In this document: in pieces, positions 45,944 to 58,885 of the stretch
Layout: the number at the start of each line of letters is the position of its first letter
How positions within the stretch are numbered: position 1 is the first letter of the stretch
NCBI GenBank assembly: GCA_004802705.1
Contig: SGPL01000048.1
Span: forward strand, 1 to 64,000
Length of the DNA: 64,000 nucleotides
From: Bondarzewia mesenterica
Lineage: Eukaryota > Basidiomycota > Agaricomycetes > Russulales > Bondarzewiaceae
Direction: 5' to 3'
Translations under genes and position numbers: made by a program
Notes under the pieces: model-generated
What the model saw: the letters and a program-made list of their open reading frames with translations, nothing else
Database searches by the model: none
What the model was told of the DNA's origin: nothing

Positions 45944-48900
45944 ATGCGTCGCCCACCGGCCCTCGAGGTCGACACCGAGGCTGCAATGTCGACGGTGACA
46001 CCAGACTTTTCTACAAAGTTTACTCGGACACCTGAGTTTTCACCTGAGTCTTCCTCTCAAGCTCTCAATCTCTCCCACTCCCCAGAAAAAGACTACATCG
46101 CTCCAAACCCATCATTCCGACTTCTCTTCTCTCTTCTCTCACGACGCGATTTTTTTCTCCTCGTTCTTCCGGCCATCATCTCCTCCGTCATCGCCGGCGG
46201 TATCGCCCCCTTCATGACATACGTTGTTGGCCAAGTCTTCAATACTTTCGCCCAGTTTCCTTTGACTTCGGATCCACCTCAGGAGGCCAAGGATGCGCTT
46301 CTACGTGGTGTTGGATTATCTGCTATCGAGTTGATAGGTCTGGCTGTAGGAGCACTCGCTCTTAGTAGCCTTACATCAAGCCTGTGGATCTGGACCGGCG
46401 AGCGTAATACTATGCTCTTGCGCAAAAAGGTTTATCAGTCGGTGACATCAAAGGATATGATCTGGTTTGACACCAAGATGGGTGCTGAAGATTCTGTGCA
46501 ATCGTCCGAAGGAGACGGTCCTGTCGGAGCTGGAGGTTTAATGGCGAAGTTTGCGAGGTAAGCTTCTACTCCCGTTCAGCGATATATGTCTTGATGTCAC
46601 TTCAGAGAGACAGAGGAAGTACGGATGGCTTCCTCTCTCGCCTGCGGTATGGTCATACAGCATCTCACAACTTCAGTGGCTTGCCTCATCCTCGGCTTTG
46701 ATCGCTCATGGGCCCTCACTCTTGTCATCCTCTCAGCCGTTCCCGTCTTGATGATAATTCAAGCTTTCTCCCAAGGCGTTGCGGGACCGCTTCTTGCTGT
46801 CGAGCGTTCTCAGACCGCTACGGCTGCGACGTTGATGGACCGTGCAGTGGCTGCGATTGCAACAGTAAAAGCGTTTAATGCAGTCTCTCATGAGGTCTCG
46901 ACCCTATCAATCGTGCTTGATAATATGCGTGCGGTAGCGAAGAAGTGCAACGCTGTCTGGGGCTTCACTTCGGGTCTCGCACAGTTCGTCATGATGGCGA
47001 TGTTTGTGCAAGGATTCTGGTTCGGCTCGAAGCTCGTTCGGGATGGCAAGGTCGCCGCCGGCGACGTGATGGCCGTTTTTTGGGCATGCCTCATCGCGAC
47101 CACGAACTTACAGATGTGTATCCCCCAATTTATCACCCTCGCCAAGGGCAAGTTTTCCATGGCCGCGCTCATTTCCTTGATCGAAGTGTCCACTCCTGTT
47201 CCCGAGTCTCCAGTGAACACCAGAAGGCCTAGCTTGGCTTCGTTCAACCTCAGTACCGGCAAGAATCGCAAGCCCTCTACGTTCCGCAAGATTGTCCCAC
47301 GCGGGTGCTCTGGCGAGCTTGTCATGGACAATGTTACATTTGCGTATCCTTCCCGACCTACCGTCCCGGTTCTCACCGACCTCTCCCTATACCTCCCCGC
47401 ACATGAGATCACTTTCATTGTCGGCGGCTCAGGATCTGGCAAGTCGACTGTCGCTCAGCTCTTGCTGCGCATGTACGACGTGCAACAGGGTACGATTGCT
47501 CTTGATAACCAGGACGTCGACTATCTCGACTTGAACTGGACACGGGAGCAGATCAGCGCGATATCTCAAGACTGCATCCTTTTCGACATGAGTGTTCACG
47601 ACAATGTGGCGATCGGTTTGGCTGGACCGGGCAGCAATCGGCGTCCAGAGGATGTTACGCGAGAGGAGGTCATTGAGGCTTGCACAGCGGCCTTGATGCA
47701 TGATTTCGTGAGGAACCTGCCAGATGGTTATGACACGCCCCTCGGTAATGGTGGGGCAAACCTCTCTGGAGGTCAGAAGCAACGCCTCGCTATCGCACGT
47801 GCGAAGCTGCGCGATTCAAATGTACTTATACTTGGTGCGATTGGCTTCCTATCCTGGCTTTGTGTCGATTGTTCACAATGTTTTGCTCACAGACGAGGCA
47901 ACTTCTGCGCTGGACGCGATTTCACGCCTACTCGTATTCGAGGCAATCAAGCGCTGGCGAAGGAACAAAACTACGGTTGTCATCACACACGACCTTTCAC
48001 AGATTACTCCTGGAGATTTCGTTTATGTGCTCAAAGATGGACATGTCGTGGAACAGGGTTACCGACATGATCTGGAGCAAATCGAAGGCGGCGAGTTCCG
48101 CGAGATGGCCCAAGCGCAGGGCGCTGCGGGAGGCTTTCCTGAGAAGCAAGCGGGTCCGTGGTCAGAGAAGACGAAGCGCGAGCGCGAAGAAGAGGTGGAG
48201 AAGATCTTCGAGGAACAGGAGAAGGTACGCGGGGAGGACGTAGAAAAGGCTGTCGGGGAAATTGCTACTTTCAAAAGACAAACTGTGATCCCGCCCTCAC
48301 TTCGACCGCTCACCCTCGGGAATTGGATGTTTGATGCTGTAGCCGACCTAACTCGTTCGGAAGTCATTCCACATGCCATGGTTGTGACTCGCTCGGACAG
48401 GCGCGTCAGTCGTTTCGTCCCTGCTGATGTCTTCAATTCAGAACCTGAAATCGTCGACCGACCTCGCCGACCTTCCACTATCGCAATCGACCTCCCGGAA
48501 CCTGCCCCTGCACACACGACAATGACGCGGCGGTTGAGCCTGCAGTTCACCCCTACCTCTCCCATATTTAGTAGCAACGCTTTCTCAACTTCCTCAACGC
48601 TATTCGACGAGGTTGCTTTTGATGAAGAAAAGGCCAACCTGGAGCTCAGTGCCGCCGCGGCTTCACAACGGCGATTCTACGGTGACACCATACCCAGGAG
48701 AACGCGTGCACGATGGGACGATATCGATATGATTCCCTTGAAGGAGGTCAAAATCTCTCAGCCAGAGGCCGAAGTTCCACACGCAAGGGACACTGAAGAG
48801 CAGATTGGTTTCTGGCATCTCGTCCGGGATATCTACCCTACCGTTCCTTGCAAGCCCACCATTGCACTTGGTTTGATCTTTTGTATTGTCAGCGGCGCAA

Positions 48901-50667
48901 TGACGCCCATCTTCTCATTCCTTCTTTCACGACTCTTGTATGAAGTCTCCATCGGCGCTCAAAATGTGTCGGCGATCAACAACTTCGGCGGAATCGTTCT
49001 CTCTGTCGCGGCTATAGACGGTATTGCGATGGGCCTGAAGTATTTCACCATGGAGACGACCGCAATGGCCTGGGTCACCAAGATTCGCAAGATGTGCTAT
49101 GGCTTCGTGCTTGCACAGGACAAGAAGTGGTTCGACAAGGCGGAGAATGCTCCTGTGCGCCTGGTCCAGGTTCTCATCAAGGACGGTGACGATGCTCGTT
49201 CACTCATTGCCACTGTTCTTAGCCAAGCCGTTGTCGTCTTCACGATGCTCGGTGTCGGCCTCATGTGGGCACTGGCACGAGGATGGCAGTTGACATTGGT
49301 CGGATTCGCTATTGCTCCTGTTTTCGCCATCACCATGGTAGTTCAGACGAACTTGGTGGCCAAGTGCGAATACAGAAATAAGCGTGCACGTGAGGAAGTA
49401 GCCAGGGGATATTACGATGTAGGTCTCGTTAGACGTCTTCTTTGGATAAGCTTATTGACCAACAGTATTTGCAGACCATCTCAAACATACGTGGAATTCG
49501 TTCAATGGGATTCGAGCGCATTTTTTTGGAACGTTTTGAAGAATCCGTCGATAGTGCGCTTTCCACTGGGGTGCGGGGCGCCTTTGTGGAGGGTTGCACG
49601 TACGGAGTCGCAAGTTCGCTCATTTACCTGGCTGAAGCTCTGTTATTCTACGTGGGCGCCATCCTTATTGCGAAGGGCACATACAACTATTTGCAGATGG
49701 TCCAGGTTCTCAATTTGGTTGTCTTTACCGTCAGCATTGGTTCTCAACTCATGGCATTCAGTAAGCCGCATACAACTTACAGCACAGTCTGAATACGATA
49801 CTGACCAGCTCATCCTCTCTAGCACAAAGGATTGCGAAGTCTGTCCAGGCAACCAAAGACTTCAACAAATTGTTGAGGCTCTCCACCGACACTGACGAAT
49901 CACAAGGCTCATCACGTCCCCCCATTACCGGCACGATCTCCTTCAACGGGGTCAGATTCTCGTATCCAGAGCGTTCAGACGTCACTGTCCTCGACGATCT
50001 CAACATGGAGATCCATGATGGAGAGTGTGTCGCCATCGTAGGTGCCTCCGGGTCTGGCAAGTCTACTATCGCAGCGCTGCTGCAACGCCTTTACGAGCCA
50101 GTGACCGGCTCGATTTCCATCGGCCCTTGGGACCTCGATTCAACGGATGTCAGTCACCTGCGAGACCACGTTGCCGTCGTCAGCCAGCATCCGAATCTTT
50201 TCGATGCCACTGTCTCGGATAACATTGCCTACGGCTCAAAGGGCCTCCCCGCTATCAACATCCAACGCGCTGCCATGGCTGCAAATGTGCACGATTTCGT
50301 CATGTCGCTACCTCAGGGATATGATACCATGGTCGGGGAGAATGCTGCGCTCATTTCTGGTGGGCAGGCACAGAGGCTTCAGATCGCTCGAGCGTTGGTA
50401 CGGCCGTCGAAGATTTTGATCCTGGACGAATGCACATCAGCTTTGGATTCTGCGAATCAGGCCACGGTGATGCAGACGATATTGGATGCCAAAGTTGGCC
50501 GCACGACGTTGATGGTGACGCACAAGCTTCCTGTCATGCAGATGTGTGATCGCATACTGGTCATCCATAAGGGGTCAGTAGCCGAGCAGGGCACCTACGA
50601 GGAGCTGATGGCAAAAAATGGAGTGTTTGCCCAGTTAGCCAGTGGGGGCGAGTGGACTGGCGAGTGA
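45944..50667 (+). CDS. STE6: Ste6-like full-length ABC transporter (ABCB)
   Basis: Five exons (45944-46557, 46606-47834, 47893-49418, 49466-49760, 49823-50667) sum to 4,509 nt and encode 1,502 aa; an acceptor at 49475 would remove three residues. TMD1-NBD1-TMD2-NBD2 layout. NBD1 has GGSGSGKST (~478), signature LSGGQKQ (~592), Walker B with LDEATSALD across an intron, and THD. A ~300-residue charged linker separates the halves. NBD2 has GASGSGKST, a slightly divergent ISGGQAQ, LDECTSALD and VTHK. Ste6 exports farnesylated mating pheromone in fungi; the family call rests on overall layout and NBD context. No pheromone or receptor gene is visible nearby. Alternative start at Met 45986. Confidence 0.85.
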
Positions 50668-51163
50668 TCTCCATCTCACCTATCTATCGTCTTTTTCTTT
50701 TTTTCCTTTGTTTTCCTCATTGCTTTGCCCCGATATCTTCTGACGGGGCAGGGTTTTTGGTTTTGACATGATTATGGATATTTAGCATAGCTTTCGACAT
50801 TCTCTGTTTAACACCGTGATATTACGACCGGAGTAACGCCCCCATTTGTAGTACTATTGCATACCATCACTTTACCAGCTGTATTGTTACTTACGTTCTC
50901 TGATGTTTCAATGCGTCAATGACATCTTATGGTACTTTTCGACATTAATTACCAGGCAATTGAACCACAAGCAAAGGTTTCAACCCGACAGACATGGACA
51001 TACGTCGTATACAAACCTCAAAACCTCTATCAATTAGCAGATTGGAGTGAACTAATGCAAATCCATTGTTCATGTAAAATTCTTCTTGGCCGGTAAAAAG
51101 ATGCGACATGAAAGCCACGACAAAGCTGAATTGTTCAATTCATGAATTCACCACCAACTACGT
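50668..51163. other. Convergent intergenic region, no gene seen
   Basis: This lies between the stop of the ABC transporter and the stop of the polygalacturonase. A T-rich run follows the transporter stop (50,690-50,720) and may contain its poly(A) site. No gene is visible. Confidence 0.6.
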
Positions 51164-53045
51164 TTACTGGCTGAAATTTGTAATACCGCTAAACCCAGTG
51201 ATTGGCCCGCTAGAACCTCCGCTGATTTGGAGGGATGACCAGTCCCACGTTCCTGCAAAGAGAGATGTGAGTCGGAGGAAGGTCCGTCAGATTAAATGGG
51301 CTAGCATTACCAGTACAAGCGCCAGAACCACAGTTCACGGCTACACGTTGAGCATCATTGTTGACAGTAATCGATGTCGTACTTCCAGAGAAGTTGATGT
51401 TCTACGGGCAAGATCATTTACATTGGTTTGAAGAGACCTCATATGAACAATAGGGCCACTCACGGAAATTATTACGCCTGTACCAGGGGTGCCGAGAGTA
51501 TCTGGGTAGCTCTAAGGTTGAAAGTGAGCAAGAGGCTTTCGCATGAATATTCTAGTCTACCTGGTCAATGAGGACGCCGAATTGACGCATGCCAGTTCCT
51601 ATGTTGCCGATATATGTAACATTGGAAACGGAAGCATCGGTTGCATCAGCTTTTGTCTTAATACGAAGCGCTTGATCACTGCAACGCGAGCGTTAATAGA
51701 AGAGATAGACAGCACCGGAAAGACCGACGAACTTGTTAGTGATAGTGTTATCAGAAATGATGATGCCAGAAACGATCGCATCGCTTGAAATCGATCCCTT
51801 AAAATCCGTGGAGTGCGCATTAAACTGGATGCGGTGCATGCTCGAGGAAGGAGTACCGTACGATAGAGATGCCATGACCGCCAATGCAAGTGTTACCAGT
51901 GAAGACGATGTTGGTGCCCTTGTTGATGGCAAGGCAATCGTCTTGGTTATGTATCGTGCTGTTCCAGCATGAGACTTCATGGATACGACAATGAATATGG
52001 ATAAAAACAGAACATACCTGCTCTCGATAGTCAGGTCATTCGTGCTGCAATCAAAGCCGTCGGTATTGTGACCAGCGGCCTCACCATTGCTGGCGGCGTT
52101 GGGCTCATCACCCAGAGCTAGGGATCTGAATGAGCATGACTTCATGAACCGACTCATAGCGGAATGTTTACAGTCATCGATGACGAGATTCGACATGACC
52201 AAGGGAGCAGGGTTGGAGACACTGTAGACACGCTCAGGAGAGTTCAAGACTTTAACGTTCTAAAAGGACGAATACAAATTAGAAAAGGGAAGAAGAAAAA
52301 TACATGCAATACGAATTTTGAAAAAGAAAAAAAAAACTCACCGTGAAAACGCCGGAGATCTTGATCCTTGAAAATCTGGTGAGATCATCGTCACATAAAT
52401 TAAAAGGAGAGCATACTTCATCATAGGAGCAGGCTTTGTGACTCCTCCGTTACCACCGAGGCCATCCTGCCAGTGAGATCAACTTGTTCAATGTGAGCAC
52501 GGGTCACGAAGGAGGAGTGATTACCCAGTAAAACGGTCCATTGCCGTTGAAGGTGTGACCATTTCCGTTGACTTCAGAAGACAATGAACACGTATTCGGA
52601 ACTAATTATTGGATACACCGAAACTCACAAGTGATGGATGTTCCGCTGCGCAAGGTTACCATGGCGCCGTAATATCCTTAATCATAGAGGAAAAAGGATG
52701 TGGACGACAATTCTCACCTGACTTGAAAGAGTGGACCGGCCCAAGTCTTGTTGCCAAAGCTGACATCACCCTCTGCGGTTCATCCGTGGGAAGGTACGAG
52801 TGAACTAAGCAGAACTCGTATAGAGAAATTGGCATACGCATGTTCACAGTCGTTCCGTCGGCAAGCTCGAGGTTAAAAGTTTCCCCCGCGGGAACGGTAA
52901 ACGAGTTAATGTTAACAGTTGTACATGCAACTGCACCATCGACGTCGTCCAACGAGGAGATAGTTCCAGTACAATCCGCACCTTGCACGGCACCCAGAAC
53001 AGAGTGAACGGCGACGGCAGAGAATGCGAGTGCAATTCCAAGCAT
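51164..53045 (-). CDS. GH28 endopolygalacturonase, secreted, 365 aa
   Basis: Fourteen exons, including ones of 17 and 25 nt, from 53045-52838 to 51252-51164, sum to 1,098 nt. The enzyme hydrolyses alpha-1,4 bonds of homogalacturonan in plant pectin. A signal peptide ([18 protein letters not shown]) precedes a Cys-bracketed N-terminus. All four GH28 catalytic motifs are intact: HNTDGFD, NQDDC, GGHGISI and LRIKTK. Other markers are [26 protein letters not shown] and the C-terminal [10 protein letters not shown]...[10 protein letters not shown]. The small exons explain why no long open frame is visible. Secretion and intact catalytic residues suggest a working pectinase, consistent with a plant-decaying or plant-associated fungus. 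Confidence 0.96.
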
Positions 53046-53113
53046 ATTCGAAATGTCCTAGGTAGCGAGTGCGCAGTTGAAGGCTTGCAGTGGCAGCAAC
53101 CTTTCAACGATCC

Positions 53114-53119
53114 TTTATA
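53114..53119 (-). promoter_or_regulatory. TATA box of the polygalacturonase gene
   Basis: TATAAA on the minus strand (within CATATAAAGG) lies about 70 bp before the start codon at 53045, a normal fungal spacing. Confidence 0.55.
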
Positions 53120-53888
53120 TGTAGCCTGAGAGTATTGTAAAATCGGTCACTCATGCGCATCTCTTGTCAGGTGCTCGGCAGAGGGTGCAATTGGAATTTT
53201 CAAGTTCCCCGGCGAGAGGATATGATCGATATTGACCGAAACACATCCGTGTATTGGTCCCGAGGAGAGACACAAATAATCTCGGACAAAATCAGAATTG
53301 CTACCAGGCGCACATAAAATTAGCACTCACCAATATACTGTACAAAGTAAGTTGTGGTGCAGGATGCAAAAAAAAAGTCAGTCGCCTTCCAGATACCCAC
53401 GAAATGGTTCCGACTCGTGTGCTGCTCACCAGCTCCTGATGATAACAGCACCTCCTTGGACCACAGAGCGGCCCGACGACACATCACACGCACCTCGAGC
53501 TTTAAGTATGGATCTGCGTTGCAGGTCAGTCCAGTTTCTACAACTGAAAGAAGGCGAAGCAATGTGAAATTTATCTAAATTTACAGTTGCGTGATATCCG
53601 GCATACCTGCACATTTGTAAATAGCACGAAGTGCCGTCTTCAGTGGGACATTACTGGCCTTATCTCATTAATGCGGCGCCAACAAAAAAGCGTTTACTTG
53701 TCCGGGATATGGAAGTAGAAGAGTCGGCTTCTGAGACTTGATGCCATGATGTTCGAGCCGGTAGTACCATTGCCGGATGTCACCTGAATCGCTGAAGGGC
53801 GGCTAGCGAGTGAGTAAAAATATAAGATGAAGTCAAGCTGTTAGGATTCAAATACTGTTCAAGTTCGTGAGAATGCACTGCACGAGCC

Positions 53889-53978
53889 GTAAAGACAGTG
53901 TAAAAAAACGTTTTTACTCGACTCCTCAACTGTCTTCAGGAGGATCCAGAGTGTATGGCATATGAGCTCTGTCTTTAC
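53889..53978. repeat. Short inverted repeat (gtaaagacag ... ctgtctttac)
   Basis: Perfect 10-bp arms at 53889-53898 and 53969-53978. Just inside the left arm a second small palindrome, gtaaaaaaacgtttttac, lies at about 53901-53918. It could be a tiny transposon remnant or a chance structure. Confidence 0.4.
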
Positions 53979-54113
53979 ACAGTGGAGGTGCTGACTTACA
54001 GACCTCAATCGACAGTCCGCGTAGTGGCAGGAGAAGCGATTACCTAGATCATTTACACTTACATAAAGGCAGAAAGCGCCAGCTGGATGCTGTGATTCGT
54101 GGCATGCGACGCG

Positions 54114-54152
54114 GTGGTTGGATCGGGTGGTTGGATCGGATGGTTGAATCGG
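54114..54152 (+). repeat. Three 13-bp tandem repeats (gtggttggatcgg)
   Basis: Two exact units and a third with two changes (atggttgaatcgg), head to tail. Confidence 0.7.
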
Positions 54153-54897
54153 ATAGTCGCAATGCGCTGGTGCATTTCAACGAGCGGGAGTACCGGACCT
54201 ACAGTGGCCCGGGCGGGACGCTCCATCTTCAACGTGCACCGTCAAATGCATGCAACCGGCGAAATCCTGTTGATTTAGACCGAGAAGCCGTGTCAAGCGT
54301 TGAAGACGCTCTTCCATTTCGGATGACTTGGATATCCCGTGACAATAGTCCGCCGACTAGCAGAGCCACTCAGGGATTACCATGAAGTCTGTCTTGCCTT
54401 GACCTTGAACCACCATCCGAACACTGGTTACCATTTCCTTGTCATAGTGAGCAACCCCTTGCTGATGAAAACGCTGACCTGATTTCGAGGATGACATGCA
54501 CAATCATTGATCCACAAGTGACGGAACCATGGCTCAGTTTCTCACAAGCCCAGTGAGACCGCAAGGGTGTCGACGCTTACTTGCTGCGACGCATATTCCA
54601 TCCGGCAAGTAGTGCACTCTCTGGAAGATTTCACGAAAAGCTCAGTGATCAAGACGTACTGTACATGCTGTACATCTCATCCCGGCCTGAACGATGCCCT
54701 GCTCCCTGAGTCCGTAAAGATGATCTATACAGCAAGTGAAGAATTATCAGCCTGATTACTATTGAAACGACTGATGTGTTTCAGCAGCCGAAAGCTAAGG
54801 CCTTCTCTTAGATACATATACACTCACCTGTTATCTGCCATTATTGATATTCTGCTCCTGCTACCGAATGTTATTTCAAACCCGCATATGCATCGTT

Positions 54898-55683
54898 TCA
54901 GGCATTGCTAGCGGATAATATGGCGCGGATTTTGGTATCAAAATCAGAATTTTGTGCTTTGGGCCTCATAGTCCAACGAATATACTCTTCACGTCCAGTG
55001 CTGATTCGGAAGATCATATCACTCGACATCTGGTCTATCTCCTGAACGTCAAGTGGATGCGATCTCTCAATGAGTTCCTTGGCAGCATGGAACAAATGGT
55101 GTGCCGGGATGTCGAACTTGGTTGCAATGACCGTCTGCTCAACAGCATCCAACGGACTTGTTTCGGAAAAAACCATTTCGATGGCGCGGGTACAGATGTT
55201 GGCGATGTCAAAGCGGTGACTGATGGACAGGAGAGCAACCCAGCTTTCGACAGGCATCGAGAAGTTGTCGAGCATACTGAATTAAGACCGTCAGTGGGCC
55301 CCGTAAAGGAAAGAAAATGGTACTAGAGGATCGACCTCTGATGGAAGAACTTGAGAAGGCTTTCGAATTCTAGGATGGTAACCCCCGGGAGTGAAATAGG
55401 TTTGGAATCCAAACTGCCCTCTATCTCCTTATCCTTGTCATTGTCGGAGACATTCAATGGAAGGGTAAACATATCGCGAAGTACGGGCGAGTTTTGCACC
55501 AAGAAATATTGGTGGATTCTGAACAAGCGGTTCTCAACCTGAAATCGTCCATAAATATTCAGCATCAGGGACCCACGCGCATGTAAGTGACCAACACAAC
55601 GAGATGTCACGCACCAAGAAAATAGACATATCATCAGACAAGTACCAATCATGGTGTCGAAGGATCGGGTTTGGTGAAGACAT
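54898..55683 (-). CDS. BTB/POZ domain protein 1, 216 aa
   Basis: Three exons (55683-55615, 55538-55336, 55276-54898) sum to 651 nt. Starts MSSPNPILRHHDWYL. BTB core: DMSIFLVENRLFRIHQYFLVQNSPVLRDMF, then an acidic insert (DNDKDKEIEG), LPGVTILEFESLLKFF, and a C-terminal helical region WVALLSISHRFDIANICTRAI with AVEQTVIATKFDIP. BTB proteins mediate homodimer or partner binding, often as Cullin-3 adaptors. In Agaricomycetes this short form is a large expanded family of unknown roles. Intron positions match those of the two paralogues at 58030 and 59411. Confidence 0.85.
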
Positions 55684-57011
55684 GATGGATGTACGGTGAA
55701 TGAACGGTTATGGAATATGGCTTGGTAAAGATATGACTAGGGTGGAGGGGCAGTCAGCCGCATACACTCCAGAGACATACTCTCGAGGGTAGCATTTATG
55801 TCACTGACGGTCCTACCCACCCAGGCGACTGCGATAAGCGCGGGTGAAAACATGCCTTCTTTTATCTGCGTGGTGTGCATAGCGAAAAGGAAGTTCCCTA
55901 GGCGGCAGAAGCGACAGCACATGCATGATAGAGAGAAACTCGAACACCCGCTGCTCAGCCACCAGCGAATAAGAGAGAACATTATTGTGTCATGTATAAC
56001 CCAATGTGTACATGATGCAAAACACTGCATGCACCTGATCAGTACTGCCGCGTACTGCCGGTGAATGTCGAATGTTGCAGGCTGCGCAATGACAAGAACA
56101 CCGTCAGAGCTTCATCGGCATATAGCACACCACATTACACGTGTAAGAAGGCGAGGCAAGTTGTGCGGCAATTGGATGACCGGTGACTTCTTTGAGATGT
56201 CAAGTCATTCACAGATTTGGAAAGATACACTACGCCACAAAACGCATGCACTCGATCGCGTGCCAAATTACTGCCAGATAGGATAATGCCTGGCAATAAG
56301 AGCAAGCAAATCGGTCATATCGGCGGCAAGGGTGATAAAGCGAGAGCACGCCCAGAGAGAGCAAGCAGAGTGCCAGATAAACACAGTGCGACCAGGGATA
56401 ACTATAATGATGGTCGAGGTATTTCATCATTCCGGGCTACGAGAAGCACTGGGCAAGAGACTGGGCCAAGTGCCAGCTTTTGGTCTCGGTGAAAGGATCC
56501 GCTACATTGGAGCACCCGCGCGCTCGGAGGATAATAGCACCGAGCAAAACTGAATAGAGAACAAGGAGTTGAGCTTACGCACCTCGAGGTCAAGAGTCAA
56601 GGGATTTATAGTGGTTGGGAAGGAGGGCGGAAGGATGATTGCACTCAAGTATTAAAAACCTTCTTGAACCGACAGTATGGTTGTCTTGGCTCTTGCATTG
56701 CAATCTTGTCGAATGTTCGTCATGTTCGTCATGAGCTCTTCATCAAGTTGGTGTATTTAGATGATTCAGAATTGCCGTAGTTAGCGCGCAACAGGAGGAC
56801 TCACTCGCAGAAGAGTTGCCTCGCTCAGCAAAAGGGAGAAATAACTGCGTAGGTATCGAGGCACGAAGCAGAAACATTACGACTGTAAAATACAAGTAAA
56901 AACCTGGCTGATAATACAAACTTCAAGGTAGCCACATGAGCATTGCACACTATATTTACGTAAAGAATGAACGTACCAAATCTATGATCCAACGAACGCA
57001 ATCTTCGCAGC
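55684..57011. other. Intergenic, no gene seen
   Basis: This 1.3-kb stretch between the first BTB gene and the end of RPB9 contains only short frames without family resemblance. Confidence 0.5.
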
Positions 57012-57627
57012 CTATGTCTCTGTCTCTATGCCCTCAGGTATACTCCCTTCCGGCGCGAGGCTAGGGTCCATGAAGCTATGATTACACTTGGTGCAAACGA
57101 AGAAGAGGATCATGCGCGTCTCTTTCCGTTTCGACTGGTCTTGATAGAAGACAGCACTGTAGCGCATATGTGAACGGAGCGATGCCACGAGAATTCGAGA
57201 TACATACTCTTCATTACCACATTTTGGGCAAGAGATGTTTGAATGTGGCTACCAGCTTCGATGGGTCGATGGAAACCAAGAGTAACAGGAGAACAGGCGT
57301 ACCAGAGATGGGTCAACGCCGAGGTCCGTTGTGACACCCACTTGCTCTCTGATCACACAAACGTTCGGCCATAGGTCAAAATTGGAAGAAAGAAACTCAC
57401 TTTGTCACCGTCAGAAGATCATTTCTGTATACACAGCTGTTGTCCCCGATCTCAGAGTATGTGCAGATGCGGCAGGCGTAGACCATTGTGCGACGCTGCT
57501 GGTCGGCTTTGGGGTAAAGAAGGTTGTTGCATTCTGAGCAAAAATGAAGAGAAGCCTAAATTCAAATGCGGAATATGCAATCAGCAAGAGCGGGAACTTT
57601 GCGAGAACGATAATAGAGACTGACCAT
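57012..57627 (-). CDS. RPB9: RNA polymerase II subunit Rpb9 (B12.6), 129 aa
   Basis: Five exons (57627-57625, 57555-57401, 57348-57303, 57248-57208, 57156-57012) sum to 390 nt. Rpb9 is a small zinc-ribbon subunit of RNA polymerase II that affects start-site choice and transcription fidelity. The N-terminal ribbon reads HFCSECNNLLYPKAD...VYACRICTYSE with four Cys, then DNSCVYRNDL. The C-terminal ribbon is CPKCGNEDAVFYQDQSKR followed by RMILFFVCTKCNHSF. The start exon is proposed as the ATG alone, spliced to GCT (M-ASLHF). It keeps frame and matches the usual N-terminus, but other starts upstream cannot be excluded. The gap to the next BTB start (57628-58029) shows no gene. Confidence 0.92.
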
Positions 57628-58029
57628 TTATGATTTCTCTGTTGCAAAGATTGGCCCAGGCGAAACAAGTTAAACAACAGTTGGAAGGTGACAAGTATGT
57701 CACATTGGCTGTCACATTTGAGACGAACAAATCGGAGTGGTGTCGGAGCCCAATCGACAAACTCAGCGACCAGAATGAGAGACTTGGAGAGACTCGACAT
57801 TGAGGTTATTTACTGCGATAATTGCGCGGACGGTGCATGTTGGCTTTTTGTGCACATGGTAAGTACGTGAAGGTTTCGGCATGGTGTACATTAGCGCTCA
57901 GGTTCGAAAGTAGGAGTGTGGGACTTCCGTGACTTTCTGAGTCCTGAGCGCAGCCCGAGATACATCGCCGATACCACTGCCCACTCGGTCTCGCACAAGC
58001 TTCGCTCTACTTGATCATCGTTATTTCCA

Positions 58030-58885
58030 ATGGAGTTAGGTATCGTAGAGGTATGCGTAGTTGTCTCGCTTCTCTTGTTGCACGCCGATCATGGCTTGTT
58101 CAACGTATTTCAGGCGGAGGTACTTCCTCCCAGTCGTCACCAGACATATTACATCGTCGAAAACAACCTTTCTATTTTTTTGGTGCGTGATGATCTGAGA
58201 CCGTCATTGAGAGTCGTAATAACTCCAGCATATCTTGATCGTATCTTCAGGTATCTGGCTGCCTCTTCAGAGTACATCGATATCTCTTCGAGGAATCGCC
58301 TGTGTTTCGTGACATGTTTTCAATTCCTCCCGGGGAGGAAGGCGTGGAAGGAGAATCTGATACCGCACCTATCGTCCTCCCTGAAATTACCCAACAAGAA
58401 TTTGAGGCTCTCTTGGACTTCTTGTATGACAGGTATCAAGTCGATCTCTTGATTTCTGATTACACCGACATCTATTCATGACTACCTTTATTATCAGAGG
58501 ATATGATGGATACCGTGACTTCAACGTCAGAAAGTGGATCAATGTCCTCTCCATCTCTTCTCGCTTCGAATTTGACAAAGTTCGCGCACGGGCTATCAAG
58601 GAGCTTACTGAGCTAGAACCGAGTCTCGACGCGATCGAGGAGATCCTCTTGGCGCAAAAGTACGAGGTACCTCAATGGATTTTTCCCGGGCTCACAAAGC
58701 TGCTGATTCGGTCAAAAATCCCGGACCTGTCCGAGGCTGAGCGGTTGCCTCTGGACATGGTGCTAAGCGTATGGAGAGCGCGTGAAGAATTCATTCGCGC
58801 ACAGAGCCAGAGATCCGCATTTGTCACTCCAAATCCACAGACGTATCTCCGAAAACACTTCAATTGTCCCCCTTATACAACTTGA
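58030..58885 (+). CDS. BTB/POZ domain protein 2, 219 aa
   Basis: Four exons (58030-58050, 58114-58182, 58251-58432, 58498-58885) sum to 660 nt. Starts MELGIVEAEVLPPSRH. BTB core: YYIVENNLSIFL, then CLFRVHRYLFEESPVFRDMFSIPPGEEG, LPEITQQEFEALLDFLYDRG, followed by KWINVLSISSRFEFDKVRARAIKEL and EEILLAQKYEVPQW. It has one extra 5' intron compared with the paralogues, but the two internal introns are in the same places. It is divergent from RPB9. Confidence 0.85.

Larger units (their letters stand above)
53046..54897. other. Polygalacturonase upstream region and gene-free stretch
   Basis: About 1.85 kb with no recognised gene; frames at 53.3-53.6 and 54.09-54.39 kb lack family resemblance. It holds the pectinase promoter at its left end, an inverted repeat (53889-53978) and a short tandem repeat (54114-54152). 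Confidence 0.5.

Noticed and set aside
48059..48637. 192-codon minus-strand frame
   Set aside because: It is antisense to the linker region of the ABC transporter.
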